In this document: positions 25,389 to 33,451 of the stretch, in pieces
Layout: every line of letters begins with the position of its first letter
Position numbering within the stretch: position 1 is the stretch's first letter
Assembly (NCBI RefSeq): GCF_003347605.1
Contig: NZ_QDFZ01000006.1
Span: 186,001 to 250,000 of the forward strand
Source: Chryseobacterium sp. KLBC 52
GTDB taxonomy: Bacteria; Bacteroidota; Bacteroidia; Flavobacteriales; Weeksellaceae
Direction: 5' to 3'
DNA length: 64,000 nucleotides
Program-made: the position numbers and the translations under genes
The notes under the pieces: generated by a model
The model's input: only the letters and a program-made list of their open reading frames with translations
The model's database searches: none
Told to the model about the DNA's origin: nothing

Positions 25389-26066
25389 TTACATTTTTTC
25401 AAGGGAGTAAATATTATTGACAATGGCATAGATCACTATCCCCACAGTATTCTTTGCTCCTATTTTCTCCAGGATACGTTGTCTGTGACTTTCTACAGTT
25501 CTCGGGCTGATAAAAAGTTTTTCTCCGATCTCATTGTTGGTCATTTCCTGACAGATCAGTTTTACCACATCTTTTTCCCTTTCTGATAGCTCATCTTCTG
25601 TTTCAAAAAGAGAATTCTTCTTGGCAGAGCTGTTCATATAAGTAAACAGCATCTGATGATCTTCGGCCGTAAAAAAGACACCATTTTTATCTACCATGGT
25701 GATGGCATCAATAAAGGTTTTTTTATTCGAGTTTTTGGGAAGAAACGCCGATACTCCCAGCTTCACCATATATCCGAGAATAGAGGTTTTATAATGGGAT
25801 GACAGGATAATAATTTTAAGATCCGGATATTTTTCTTTCAGGATTTCTACCAGTTCAAAACCGTTCATAGGTTTCATCTGAACATCTACGAGAGCAATAT
25901 CAGGAAATTCATCTTTTGAAAGTTTTCCGAGGTCTTCTATAAAATCGGGGCCATTATCTGCTGTAAGGCAAACCGATATATTTTTTTCATTGGACAGCAA
26001 CATTTTTACCCCTTCGAGGATCAGCTGTTCATCATCAATCAGTGCTAGTTTGATTTGGGAACTCAT
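25389..26066 (-). CDS. NarL/LuxR-family response regulator
   Basis: This 225-residue protein has a receiver domain with the acidic pair in LALIDDEQ (D11, D12), phospho-acceptor D61 in IALVDVQMKP and the switch Lys in FLPKNSNKK. A C-terminal LuxR helix-turn-helix (residues about 160-220) contains LSEREKDVVKLICQEMTNNEI and SPRTVESHRQRILEKIG. It overlaps the histidine kinase gene by 32 bp, so the two form a translationally coupled pair. The target genes are unknown. The neighbouring DUF2235 and M15-like genes are candidates by position only. Confidence 0.9.
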   Translation of the reverse strand: MSSQIKLALIDDEQLILEGVKMLLSNEKNISVCLTADNGPDFIEDLGKLSKDEFPDIALVDVQMKPMNGFELVEILKEKYPDLKIIILSSHYKTSILGYMVKLGVSAFLPKNSNKKTFIDAITMVDKNGVFFTAEDHQMLFTYMNSSAKKNSLFETEDELSEREKDVVKLICQEMTNNEIGEKLFISPRTVESHRQRILEKIGAKNTVGIVIYAIVNNIYSLEKM

Positions 26067-26829
26067 GATATTTTGGAATTTTTATGATTAAACGACTTCC
26101 TTTTTTTGAAAATGTTTTTTTCCATTTGTGTGTGGCATTCATTGATTTGATACGGGATTCAATATTTTTGATTCCCATTCCTTTTTTCACTTCTTCATAT
26201 TCAAATCCCTGTCCGTTATCAGAAATCACAACGGCCATATTTTCAGGATAATCTTTAATGTAAATCCAAATATCCGTTGCATCGGAATGCTTGATCACAT
26301 TGGTGGTAAATTCCTGAATAATCCTGTACAGCTGTACTTCCACGAAAAGATCTTTCTTTTCATATCCCGACATTACCTGCAGGGAAATATTGATTTTATG
26401 GGAAAGGTTGGCTATTAATTCTTCAACATATAAAACCAGCCCCACAGATTCCAGATTTACAGGATATAATGAATGGGAAATACTTCTGGCAGCATCAATC
26501 AGGGAAGACATCTGGCCGTAGATATTTTTTTTGATGAGTTCGTCACCCTGAGTATCGAGGTTATTCAACCATAAAGAAAGAATATTGAGGCGGTTTCCGA
26601 TATCATCATGAATCATCACTGCAATTCTTTTTCTTTCTTCTTCCTGGGCCTTGATGTTTTCCAGCACTAATTTTTTCTGATGAAGAACTTCTGCTTCATG
26701 CTGGACATTTTTTTCCTTAATAATTCTGGTAATAAAAGCTCTGTAAGCTAGCAGAATAAAGGATACGATAACCGTTATGGTAACAATTATCAGGATCAGC
26801 AGATTGATATTTAGTGTTACTTCTTTAAT
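26035..26829 (-). CDS. HisKA_3-type sensor histidine kinase, probably starting at ATT
   Basis: The first in-frame ATG/GTG/TTG is GTG at 26667, which gives only 210 residues and cuts off the membrane anchor. Reading upstream in the same frame gives a textbook anchor (NLLILIIVTITVIVSFILLAYR) and a linker helix running straight into EERKRIAVMIHDD, back to ATT at 26829. That start overlaps the upstream stop by 13 bp and gives 264 residues. Catalytic features are His74 (ATT numbering) in MIHDDIGNRLN, N-box TTNVIKHSDA, G1 box ISDNGQGF and GMGIKNIESRI. It partners the overlapping NarL-type regulator. Confidence 0.75.
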   Translation of the reverse strand: MKEVTLNINLLILIIVTITVIVSFILLAYRAFITRIIKEKNVQHEAEVLHQKKLVLENIKAQEEERKRIAVMIHDDIGNRLNILSLWLNNLDTQGDELIKKNIYGQMSSLIDAARSISHSLYPVNLESVGLVLYVEELIANLSHKINISLQVMSGYEKKDLFVEVQLYRIIQEFTTNVIKHSDATDIWIYIKDYPENMAVVISDNGQGFEYEEVKKGMGIKNIESRIKSMNATHKWKKTFSKKGSRLIIKIPKYHEFPNQTSTD

Positions 26830-27440
26830 CTGAAAAAAGTATATAAAAATGAACAGTACAAAATACTCGAAAGAATATTATTGGCACTGAGAATCGTATA
26901 ATAATCGTTTTCGGACAGATTGGCGATCTGGTGCTGGATGATAAAAATAAATACTGAGACCGAGTAATAGAAAAAAATACTGGCATCTACAAGAAGAAAG
27001 CGGTTCTGAGCAGAGGTATTCTTAATCTCCCGGATCAGGGTAAATCCGGAAAGACAGATGATGATAATATTGGAAACCACTTTCGCAATATCAGCATTGG
27101 CAGGATAATCAAATCCGTATTTCGAGATCATAAAGCCTGCTGCCAATACACCTACAATCCACAAAGCATATCTTGGCCAGTCCAGCTTTCTGATGAACAA
27201 ACCTGTAAGCAGGAAAAACTCTCCTGCAATGTATAAGGGATAAAGGAATGAGGTGTCATTCAGTCTGAAGAGATAAGGCAGCGCCAGATTCAGCAATTCA
27301 ATAAAAAAAAGAAAAGCAATACAATGAAAATATTGCTTTTCTTTATGATTTAATATGCGGTATTTCGCTGCTCCCAACAGTATAACGGACAGGAGCAGTG
27401 CATAATTCAGGAATAAAATTGCCTTATAAAGTTCAGCCAT
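26817..27440 (-). CDS. Polytopic membrane protein linked to the two-component system
   Basis: This 207-residue protein has about seven hydrophobic helices and almost no soluble domain. It begins MAELYKAILFLNYALLLSVILLG and ends FLYTFFRLKK. It overlaps the proposed ATT start of the kinase by 13 bp, so it is likely translated with it and may be its sensory or accessory membrane subunit. No family was recognised. The topology resembles 7TM sensor modules that have been split from their kinase. Confidence 0.65.
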   Translation of the reverse strand: MAELYKAILFLNYALLLSVILLGAAKYRILNHKEKQYFHCIAFLFFIELLNLALPYLFRLNDTSFLYPLYIAGEFFLLTGLFIRKLDWPRYALWIVGVLAAGFMISKYGFDYPANADIAKVVSNIIIICLSGFTLIREIKNTSAQNRFLLVDASIFFYYSVSVFIFIIQHQIANLSENDYYTILSANNILSSILYCSFLYTFFRLKK

Positions 27441-27457
27441 TCCTCAGTATATCGTTT

Positions 27458-28237
27458 TTAAAATTCACTTCCTACATCTACATCCGGAATACGGCAGATA
27501 GGAGGACATGGTTTTGCCCAGTCGTAAGTGTTGGAAATTGATTCTGCTCCCAGTTCTGCATTCCTAAGGTTTTCACGGAAAGAGATAAAGATAAGCGTTA
27601 CCAACATTTTCCCGTAAATATCATTGTATCTGATTCCAAAAGAACAGGTAATGCCTGCTAATCCTTCATCTGAAAGGCAAAGGTCTGCTGTAGGAACATA
27701 GAATTTTCTGAAGATTCCACTTCCCTGATTTTCTCTGGTTTCTTTATAGAACCAATCCATACCCTGATTTCTCCAACGTTCAATAGCATCTACAGCCTTG
27801 TCCTGTTCAAGAATGGGTGTATTGGAAACAGGTAATCCCATATTGGCATTTTTTTCCATGCTTTCAAGATCTTTGGAAAGAACGGCGTTTCTGATAAGTG
27901 TATACTCCTGAATTTCCTGCAATCTCAGATCTTTTTCAAGTTCGGTAAGGAAACTGTATGGATATTCCTTTACATCTATTTTTACCCCATCATTGTTCAT
28001 AGGATAAAAGATAAGAATCAATCGGTCTCTGTAAATTCCCACTGCAGCACAGAAGTCTTTATAATCCTTAAACCCCTTCATCCATTCAAGGTGTTCTCTG
28101 GAAATATTAAAAACATAGTTGGTTGGGATAAGCTTTTGAATTTTGGAAAAGTCAGAAAGACATGCTTTCCACTGGTTTGATGCTGCTCTACATTCTTCTA
28201 CAGGCAGCATGTAGTCTACAATGTTTAATGTTGACAT
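27458..28237 (-). CDS. Hypothetical cytoplasmic protein
   Basis: This is a 259-residue protein with no signal peptide or membrane segment. I chose the ATG at 28237 (MSTLNIVDYMLPVEECRA); an ATG two codons upstream at 28243 is equally possible. Visible features are a Cys/Trp-rich opening (ECRAASNQWKACLSDFSK) and a C-terminal Pro/Cys run (AKPCPPICRIPDVDVG). I do not recognise the family. It lies 17 bp upstream of the membrane protein gene in the same minus-strand cluster. Confidence 0.6.
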   Translation of the reverse strand: MSTLNIVDYMLPVEECRAASNQWKACLSDFSKIQKLIPTNYVFNISREHLEWMKGFKDYKDFCAAVGIYRDRLILIFYPMNNDGVKIDVKEYPYSFLTELEKDLRLQEIQEYTLIRNAVLSKDLESMEKNANMGLPVSNTPILEQDKAVDAIERWRNQGMDWFYKETRENQGSGIFRKFYVPTADLCLSDEGLAGITCSFGIRYNDIYGKMLVTLIFISFRENLRNAELGAESISNTYDWAKPCPPICRIPDVDVGSEF

Positions 28238-28299
28238 AAGCATAGTTTTTAGTCGTATAAAAATATACAAACTAAACATGCTATGCAAGAGGATTTTAA

Positions 28300-28920
28300 T
28301 TAATAATTTTTCACAGTAATATGATAACAGCTCTGCTGCTTCTCTTTGATGTAATATATTCTACCGGCTCGCTCATAATACTTTAAAACTTTCTCCAGAG
28401 CCACTTCCATTTTCGGATTGTATTTCAGAACATTGTTGAATCTTATATAGGAAATATCAAAAGAATTACCATAATTGTGAGAGCTAATCCCCAGAGAAGC
28501 ATTAGAATTCACTCTTCTCAGCCTGCATTGGTCTTCAAGCGTTCTGGTAATGGATGAAACCGTAAATGTACCTCCTTTTGTATCCTTACTGAACTTTGAC
28601 CCTATTTTTTCCAGAGTGGTTTTTGCCTTGGATACCATATAAGCTCTGCTGTAATCAAGTCTCTGGACCTGATATCCTTTACCTGATTTTTTTATTTTGT
28701 GGAATTTTCCGTTGCTGATATATTTCTGTATGGTTTTGGAATCTTTCAATAACTGTACTCCAAAACCTTTGGAAGCATCAAGATGAGATTTATAAAGCGG
28801 TGTAGGTTCAACCTTCAATACAGTGGCAAGATCATAGCAGGGAAAAGCTTTTTTGGCTGCCTGCGAATAATGTAAACTATAAATAAAAGGTACAAAGACC
28901 ACACAAAAAAACTTTCTCAT
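28300..28920 (-). CDS. Exported DUF5715/M15-like peptidase domain protein
   Basis: This 206-residue protein has an N-terminal signal peptide (MRKFFCVVFVPFIYSLHYSQA). Its C-terminal half has the M15/DUF5715 zinc-peptidase layout: SSITRTLEDQCRLRRVNSNASLGISSHNYGNSFDISYIRF supplies the His and Asp of the S-x-H-x2-G-x3-D motif, and a late QQSCYHITV supplies the third ligand His. Relatives cut D-Ala-containing peptidoglycan bridges, so a cell-wall role in the periplasm is likely. The two Cys may form a disulfide. Confidence 0.7.
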   Translation of the reverse strand: MRKFFCVVFVPFIYSLHYSQAAKKAFPCYDLATVLKVEPTPLYKSHLDASKGFGVQLLKDSKTIQKYISNGKFHKIKKSGKGYQVQRLDYSRAYMVSKAKTTLEKIGSKFSKDTKGGTFTVSSITRTLEDQCRLRRVNSNASLGISSHNYGNSFDISYIRFNNVLKYNPKMEVALEKVLKYYERAGRIYYIKEKQQSCYHITVKNY

Positions 28921-29105
28921 TCACCTTCCTTTTAAATTACAAATGAAAGATAAAACATTTATGTTAGATCTTTCAAGACTGACGATAATACTCTCTCAAT
29001 AAATCCCAAACAAACATTACACCAAATTACAGATTTTGCAATTTTTGTTCCCTCTTTTTTGATATATTTTTTCAGTTTTAACTTTTTACTTTAAGATTTA
29101 AATTT

Positions 29106-29113
29106 TACATTTG
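29106..29113 (+). promoter_or_regulatory. -7 box (TACATTTG) for aqpZ
   Basis: TACATTTG lies 22 nt upstream of the ATG at 29136. The -33 region is T-rich but has no TTG. Confidence 0.5.
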
Positions 29114-29135
29114 AGATACATAAACATTAAACAAC

Positions 29136-29855
29136 ATGATAAAAAAACTTTTCGCTGAATTTTTCGGCACATTTTGGCTTGTTTTCGGAGGGTGTGGAAG
29201 CGCTGTTTTCGCAGCGGGTGTTCCAGACATCGGCATCGGACTTTTAGGCGTTGCTTTAGCCTTCGGTCTTACTGTTCTTACGATGGCTTACGCTGTAGGC
29301 CATATCTCAGGAGGGCACTTTAACCCGGCAGTTTCTTTCGGACTTTTAGCGGGAGGAAGATTTCCTGCAAAAGACCTTATTCCTTACATTGTAGCCCAAT
29401 GTTTGGGAGCGATTGTAGCAGCGGGATGCCTGTATACAATCCTTAACGGTGCGGGAGCGGTAGAATTCTCAAAACCCGGAGATTTTGCCACGAACTTTTA
29501 CGGTGAAGCCGTTTACAATGGAAAAGCGTTCAGTATGGGAGCAGCATTTCTTGCAGAGTTTCTCTTAACTGCATTTTTCCTTATTGTCATCATGGGAGCT
29601 ACAGATAAGTGGGCTAACGGTAAGTTTGCCGGTCTAGCCATCGGTCTTGCGCTTACTTTGATCCACCTGATCTCTATTCCGATTACCAATACGTCTGTAA
29701 ACCCTGCGAGGTCCCTTTCTCAGGCAGTCTTTATGGGAGGAATTGCGATGTCACAGCTTTGGTTGTTCTGGGTAGCCCCTATTTTGGGAGGAGTTGTAGG
29801 CGGATTGATCTACAAGTTCTTACTTCAGAGAGATACTGCTGAAATTGCAGATTAA
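29136..29855 (+). CDS. aqpZ: Aquaporin Z-type water channel
   Basis: This 239-residue MIP family protein has six membrane helices and two NPA half-helices: [11 protein letters not shown] (NPA 63-65) and NTSVNPARS (NPA 189-191). The selectivity-filter residues match those of water-specific AqpZ: F43, H177, T186 and R192. It is therefore a water channel rather than a glycerol facilitator. It is a single gene with a promoter box and a downstream terminator. Confidence 0.95.
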   Translation: MIKKLFAEFFGTFWLVFGGCGSAVFAAGVPDIGIGLLGVALAFGLTVLTMAYAVGHISGGHFNPAVSFGLLAGGRFPAKDLIPYIVAQCLGAIVAAGCLYTILNGAGAVEFSKPGDFATNFYGEAVYNGKAFSMGAAFLAEFLLTAFFLIVIMGATDKWANGKFAGLAIGLALTLIHLISIPITNTSVNPARSLSQAVFMGGIAMSQLWLFWVAPILGGVVGGLIYKFLLQRDTAEIAD

Positions 29856-29877
29856 TTTTAAACAATATTTAATGATA

Positions 29878-29905
29878 AAATCCTGTCAGGCGGCAGGATT
29901 TTTTT
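29878..29905 (+). terminator. Intrinsic terminator after aqpZ
   Basis: AAATCCTG/CAGGATTT forms an 8-bp stem with an 8-nt loop, followed by seven T. Confidence 0.8.
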
Positions 29906-29939
29906 ATTTTCTGATTTCGAATAAACTGTTTTAGAATTT

Positions 29940-30112
29940 TTTGAAGACGCAAAGTCTTTATGAAGATGAATTTTTATTGAAGGGAGCAAAGTGGTCGCGG
30001 CTACGTCGCTGATGAAGGAAATTGTAATGTTTGCTTAGTCAGAATCAATGAAATTGATTCCTTCTTTGCATCCTTAAGACATATCAATAAGAAATTAAAC
30101 TTTGCGTTAAAA
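29940..30112. repeat. Intergenic stretch bounded by inverted GACGCAAAGT/ACTTTGCGTT
   Basis: GACGCAAAGT near 29945 and ACTTTGCGTT near 30100 are inverted copies bordering about 150 bp with no ORF. Similar cores (CGCAAAG, GGCGTTTCACT) recur near 30709-30750 and 41230-41390, so this looks like a decayed dispersed repeat. Confidence 0.4.
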
Positions 30113-30127
30113 AAGAATTTTTTGATC

Positions 30128-30673
30128 TTATTTCAGTTTTTTGATTTCAAAAGGATTTTTAAAGATGAGCTCTTCATGTTTTCCTTTGATTTCCATTTTA
30201 CGCTGAAGAAGATTAAGCGCCATTTTTCTGATAAAAAGATCCTTGTCATTTAATTTCCAGTAAGAATCTTCATGAAGTTTTTTAGGTTGGCGGATCAGAT
30301 AAAATTCAGTTTTCCAGGTATCTGCATTATGATAGAATTCTATAATTCCACAATGTTCAGGGATAAGAGCTGCGTCTACCATTCCCATCGGAAGTAAAAA
30401 ACTAAAAGAATTGCAGACATAATCTCCACAGGAAATTTTATCATGTTTCAGAAATTTTTCCCCGGTATCTTTGTTCAGATAAGATTTTTTGAAATCATTT
30501 TTAAAATCACTTTTTGAAAACTTGATCTCGATTTCATGACTTCCACCTTCCGAATCTATGATTAAGATGTCCGCTTCCCAGTCAGCCTGAAAATAATTCG
30601 TCAGCACGATTTCTTTTTCAAAATCGCAGTGTGAATGGATATAGGCATGTATAAGTTCTTCTATTTTGATCAT
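30128..30673 (-). CDS. MmcB-like putative PD-(D/E)XK nuclease
   Basis: This 181-residue protein carries a PD-(D/E)XK core: EADILIIDSEGGSHEIEIKFSKSDFKND, with the Asp (D35) and the E-x-K pair in the next strand. A later segment, CGDYVCNSFSFLLPMGMVDAALIPEHCGIIEF, matches the second half of MmcB-type repair nucleases. The role in DNA repair is inferred from the fold. It lies at the end of a minus-strand series (queD, lpxH, luxE-like) but 150 bp from its neighbour. Confidence 0.65.
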   Translation of the reverse strand: MIKIEELIHAYIHSHCDFEKEIVLTNYFQADWEADILIIDSEGGSHEIEIKFSKSDFKNDFKKSYLNKDTGEKFLKHDKISCGDYVCNSFSFLLPMGMVDAALIPEHCGIIEFYHNADTWKTEFYLIRQPKKLHEDSYWKLNDKDLFIRKMALNLLQRKMEIKGKHEELIFKNPFEIKKLK

Positions 30674-30823
30674 GGGTAATATTGTAAACGCAAATACTTC
30701 CTGTTTACTGTTCGCAAAGGCGTTTCACTAAGCTAAAGTCGCAAACTATTTTATTTATTGTGATTATACAAAAATTGACAAGCGAATTGACCATTCACAA
30801 TTGTCCTCTTATGTCCAAAATCA

Positions 30824-31816
30824 TCAACTCACCAACAGGCTGCATCCTCTGATATCGGAATGATCTATTCTTCCCAGTACCTGAAATTTATCCCCGATTA
30901 TTTTTCCTAAATCCTGTGTGGCTATAAATGAGCAGGAATGCGTATTGGCAAGGTCAATAATATTAATAGCTCCTGTGCGGCCTTCTTTTTCGTAAGCCAA
31001 CGGATCTTCAGCATTCCGAACCATGATTCTCATCCAGTTTGGACATTCGTATTCATTATTTCCAAGAGAATAAGCCTGTGAAAGCAGTTCTGTCATGGAA
31101 TATTCTGAATATATTTTGTTTGTTTTAAGACCTTCCTGCAAGATTTTCAACAATTCATCCTTGGTCATTTCTTCCTTTCGTCCTTTCATCCCTCCGGTTT
31201 CAATTACGATTAAGTTTTCAGGGAAATTCAGGGATTCATCGTTTTGCTCAGCATGGCAGTAATCAAGAAAGTCTAATAAGGCAAAGGAAACTCCAAAAAG
31301 GATAACTTTTTTATTCTGCAGTGTATTTAATAACTCAAAAAGCTCAGCATGATTATAAAGAAAATATCCGTTTTCCGGTTTGGCAGACTTCTTCATCAGA
31401 TAATCTACCATGTAGATCAGTGATGAGTTTTGTCTCTCAAGATAGCTTGGAAGCAGGCCCAGAAATATAAAGTCTTCCGGTTTTCCGATAAATTGTTCAA
31501 AACTTTTATAAATACTTTCTTCATAAAGTTCCGGATCTGCGATGAAATGTTTGGAAAGATTCATCTGGGTTGTTCCTGAGCTTTGAAAGAAAAGATCGGC
31601 AGCGACATTTTTATCCAGAATCTGATGATTTTTAAACATTTCGATAGGAAGAAACGGAATTTTCACCAGGCTATCGACCTCATCGGGATTCACCTTCAGA
31701 AAATCAACGAACTTCCGGTATATTTCAACATTTTCATATTGATAACGAAATGTTTTCAATGATGCATTCAGGAAATCCTGTTCAGTCTGTATGTTGAATA
31801 TATTTTTCAGTTCCAT
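30824..31816 (-). CDS. LuxE-like acyl-protein synthetase/acyltransferase
   Basis: This 330-residue protein matches the LuxE/acyl-protein synthetase branch of the adenylate-forming superfamily. The phosphate-binding loop is FFQSSGTTQMNLSKHF. Further blocks are VIETGGMKGRKEEM and IYSEYSMTELLSQAYS, the ANL A5-like motif, with a short C-terminal domain. Bacteroidota carry these next to surface polysaccharide or lipid genes, and the substrate is not known. It lies after lpxH on the same strand. Confidence 0.8.
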   Translation of the reverse strand: MELKNIFNIQTEQDFLNASLKTFRYQYENVEIYRKFVDFLKVNPDEVDSLVKIPFLPIEMFKNHQILDKNVAADLFFQSSGTTQMNLSKHFIADPELYEESIYKSFEQFIGKPEDFIFLGLLPSYLERQNSSLIYMVDYLMKKSAKPENGYFLYNHAELFELLNTLQNKKVILFGVSFALLDFLDYCHAEQNDESLNFPENLIVIETGGMKGRKEEMTKDELLKILQEGLKTNKIYSEYSMTELLSQAYSLGNNEYECPNWMRIMVRNAEDPLAYEKEGRTGAINIIDLANTHSCSFIATQDLGKIIGDKFQVLGRIDHSDIRGCSLLVS

Positions 31817-31899
31817 AATTTTTTGAGTTTCTTAATCCCCGGCTGCAGGGCAATTATAGAGATAGAATATTTTTTTAATAATTTTTTAATGCATAAGAC

Positions 31900-32007
31900 C
31901 TATTTTGGTAGACTTATTGCAATGACTTATCCGGAATATGGATTAAAAACAAGAGTGGGTTTTTCCACCCGTTCGAAAGTTACCTCTTTTTAGGGGTAAT
32001 TTTTTTT
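31900..32007 (+). ncRNA. Candidate plus-strand small RNA with terminator
   Basis: Two minus-strand genes flank this region, yet a rho-independent terminator points the other way. TTACCTC/GGGGTAA (31980-31986 and 31993-31999) is followed by eight T at 32000-32007. Upstream are two more small stems (ATCC..GGAT near 31937-31953 and GTGG..CCAC near 31957-31970) and a near -7 box (TATTTTGG near 31901). No ORF explains it. The start coordinate is a guess. Confidence 0.35.
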
Positions 32008-32010
32008 GCT

Positions 32011-32781
32011 TTATTTCTCAAAAGTTCTGAGTTCAAAATCCTTTTCAAAAACCCCGTAAGTGAAATAGGAAATCCAGTCTCCAAGGTTGATATATTTTGC
32101 ATTTTGTTCCAGATCCAGTACCATTGGCAGGTGCCTGTGACCATAGATGAAATAATCGATTTTCTGAGTTTTCAGCTTTTCTTTGGAATAAATAATCAGA
32201 AACTCTTTATCTTCTCCCAGAAAAGCTTTGTCTTCTTCTCCGGAGATCATTTTATTTTTTTGGGAAAGGTATAATGCAATTTTCATCGCGATATCAGGAT
32301 GAAGCCATTTGAAAAACCATTGTGCTACCGGATTGGTGAATAGTTTCTTCATTCTTTTGTATCCTTTGTCTCCAGGTCCCAGGCCATCTCCATGAGCCAG
32401 CAGAAACTGCTTCCCTCCCATTTCAAAATATTGTTTCTGATAGAATACGGTACATCCGATTTCTTCTTCCAGATAATCTTTCATCCAGAGATCATGATTC
32501 CCGACAAAGAAATAAATATGAATTCCTCTGTCTTTCAATTCTGCAATTTTCCCAAGTACACGAACGTATCCTTTAGGAATAACATGCTTCCATTCATGCC
32601 AGAAGTCAAAAAGATCTCCCATTAAAAACAAAACCTGAGCATCTTCCTTGATCTCATCCATCCACCGTATAAATCTCTCTTCACGCACCTTGCTTTCCTT
32701 GGGTGTAGGAGCCCCAAAATGCTGATCTGAAGCAAAGTATACTTTTTTTCCAGGTTCTAAATTAATTGTTGTTTTTAACAC
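32011..32781 (-). CDS. lpxH: UDP-2,3-diacylglucosamine diphosphatase
   Basis: This 256-residue calcineurin-type metallophosphoesterase hydrolyses UDP-2,3-diacylglucosamine to lipid X in lipid A synthesis. All metal motifs are present: FASDQHFG (D-x-H), LMGDLFDFWHEW (GD-x2-D), FVGNHDLWM (GNHD), LLAHGDG and YGHRHLP. The HG-x4-G-like region and the WFFKWLHPD cap helix fit LpxH rather than a general phosphoesterase. The queD gene starts 20 bp upstream on the same strand. Confidence 0.9.
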   Translation of the reverse strand: MLKTTINLEPGKKVYFASDQHFGAPTPKESKVREERFIRWMDEIKEDAQVLFLMGDLFDFWHEWKHVIPKGYVRVLGKIAELKDRGIHIYFFVGNHDLWMKDYLEEEIGCTVFYQKQYFEMGGKQFLLAHGDGLGPGDKGYKRMKKLFTNPVAQWFFKWLHPDIAMKIALYLSQKNKMISGEEDKAFLGEDKEFLIIYSKEKLKTQKIDYFIYGHRHLPMVLDLEQNAKYINLGDWISYFTYGVFEKDFELRTFEK

Positions 32782-32801
32782 CTTCTGAGTTTTGTGAAAA
32801 A

Positions 32802-33248
32802 TTATTGATTATCTTCTGCAAACCATTCTCCATAAGAGTTTTCTGTCTCATGAAGTTTAAGATAAGCTAAAGAAATTCCTTCGGGAAGTCTTGATTTTAC
32901 TTTAGCTGCAATAGCATACAACATGTTTTCGCAAGTCGGCTGGAAACTGCAATAGATTACTTTATGTCCTTTCTGCTCAAGGTCATCTCCCAATTCTTTA
33001 TGTGGAGACAGCGCATTCACAAGAACCGCATGGTCCCATACGTCCACGATCTCAGATTTTACGATACTTTTGATATCTCCGAAATCTACCACCATTCCAT
33101 TTTTAGGATTTTCAATATCATTAATCGGTTTTCCCTTCACTGTTACAAACAGCTTATAGGAATGTCCATGCATATTTTTACACTTCCCATCGTAGTTGTA
33201 AAGCACGTGAGCCGTTTCGAATGTAAAAATTTTTGTAATACGTATCAT
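32802..33248 (-). CDS. queD: 6-carboxy-5,6,7,8-tetrahydropterin synthase
   Basis: This 148-residue protein of the PTPS/QueD family turns dihydroneopterin triphosphate into 6-carboxytetrahydropterin in queuosine synthesis. Zinc ligands are seen in FETAHVL and in the C-x3-H-x-H motif of GKCKNMHGHSYKL, which also supplies the catalytic Cys. WDHAVLV and KLHETENSYGEW complete the family signature. No other que gene is nearby. The -7 box is 4 nt from the start codon. Confidence 0.9.
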   Translation of the reverse strand: MIRITKIFTFETAHVLYNYDGKCKNMHGHSYKLFVTVKGKPINDIENPKNGMVVDFGDIKSIVKSEIVDVWDHAVLVNALSPHKELGDDLEQKGHKVIYCSFQPTCENMLYAIAAKVKSRLPEGISLAYLKLHETENSYGEWFAEDNQ

Positions 33249-33252
33249 AGTA

Positions 33253-33260
33253 CAAAGATA
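33253..33260 (-). promoter_or_regulatory. -7 box of queD, probably leaderless
   Basis: TATCTTTG on the minus strand ends 4 nt before the ATG at 33248, so the mRNA probably begins at the start codon. Confidence 0.55.
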
Positions 33261-33451
33261 GGATAAAACAGCTTAATACAGAAAAGACTGTTTCTATTAC
33301 AGCGATTTTAAAATATTCTTTTTAGAAAAAAACCTGAAAATAATATTGTTGAAATAGAAAGCTTCATGGAGATGTTTGTTTGATGTTTCCTTAGTAAAAA
33401 CAGCTGTGGCTCTTATTGAATTACATTAAGGAAAAATTGTTACTTCAAACA

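Noticed and set aside
23892..28920. Type VI secretion or phage island
   Set aside because: Only a DUF2235 protein and an M15-like peptidase hint at this. There is no VgrG, Hcp, PAAR, sheath, integrase or phage gene.
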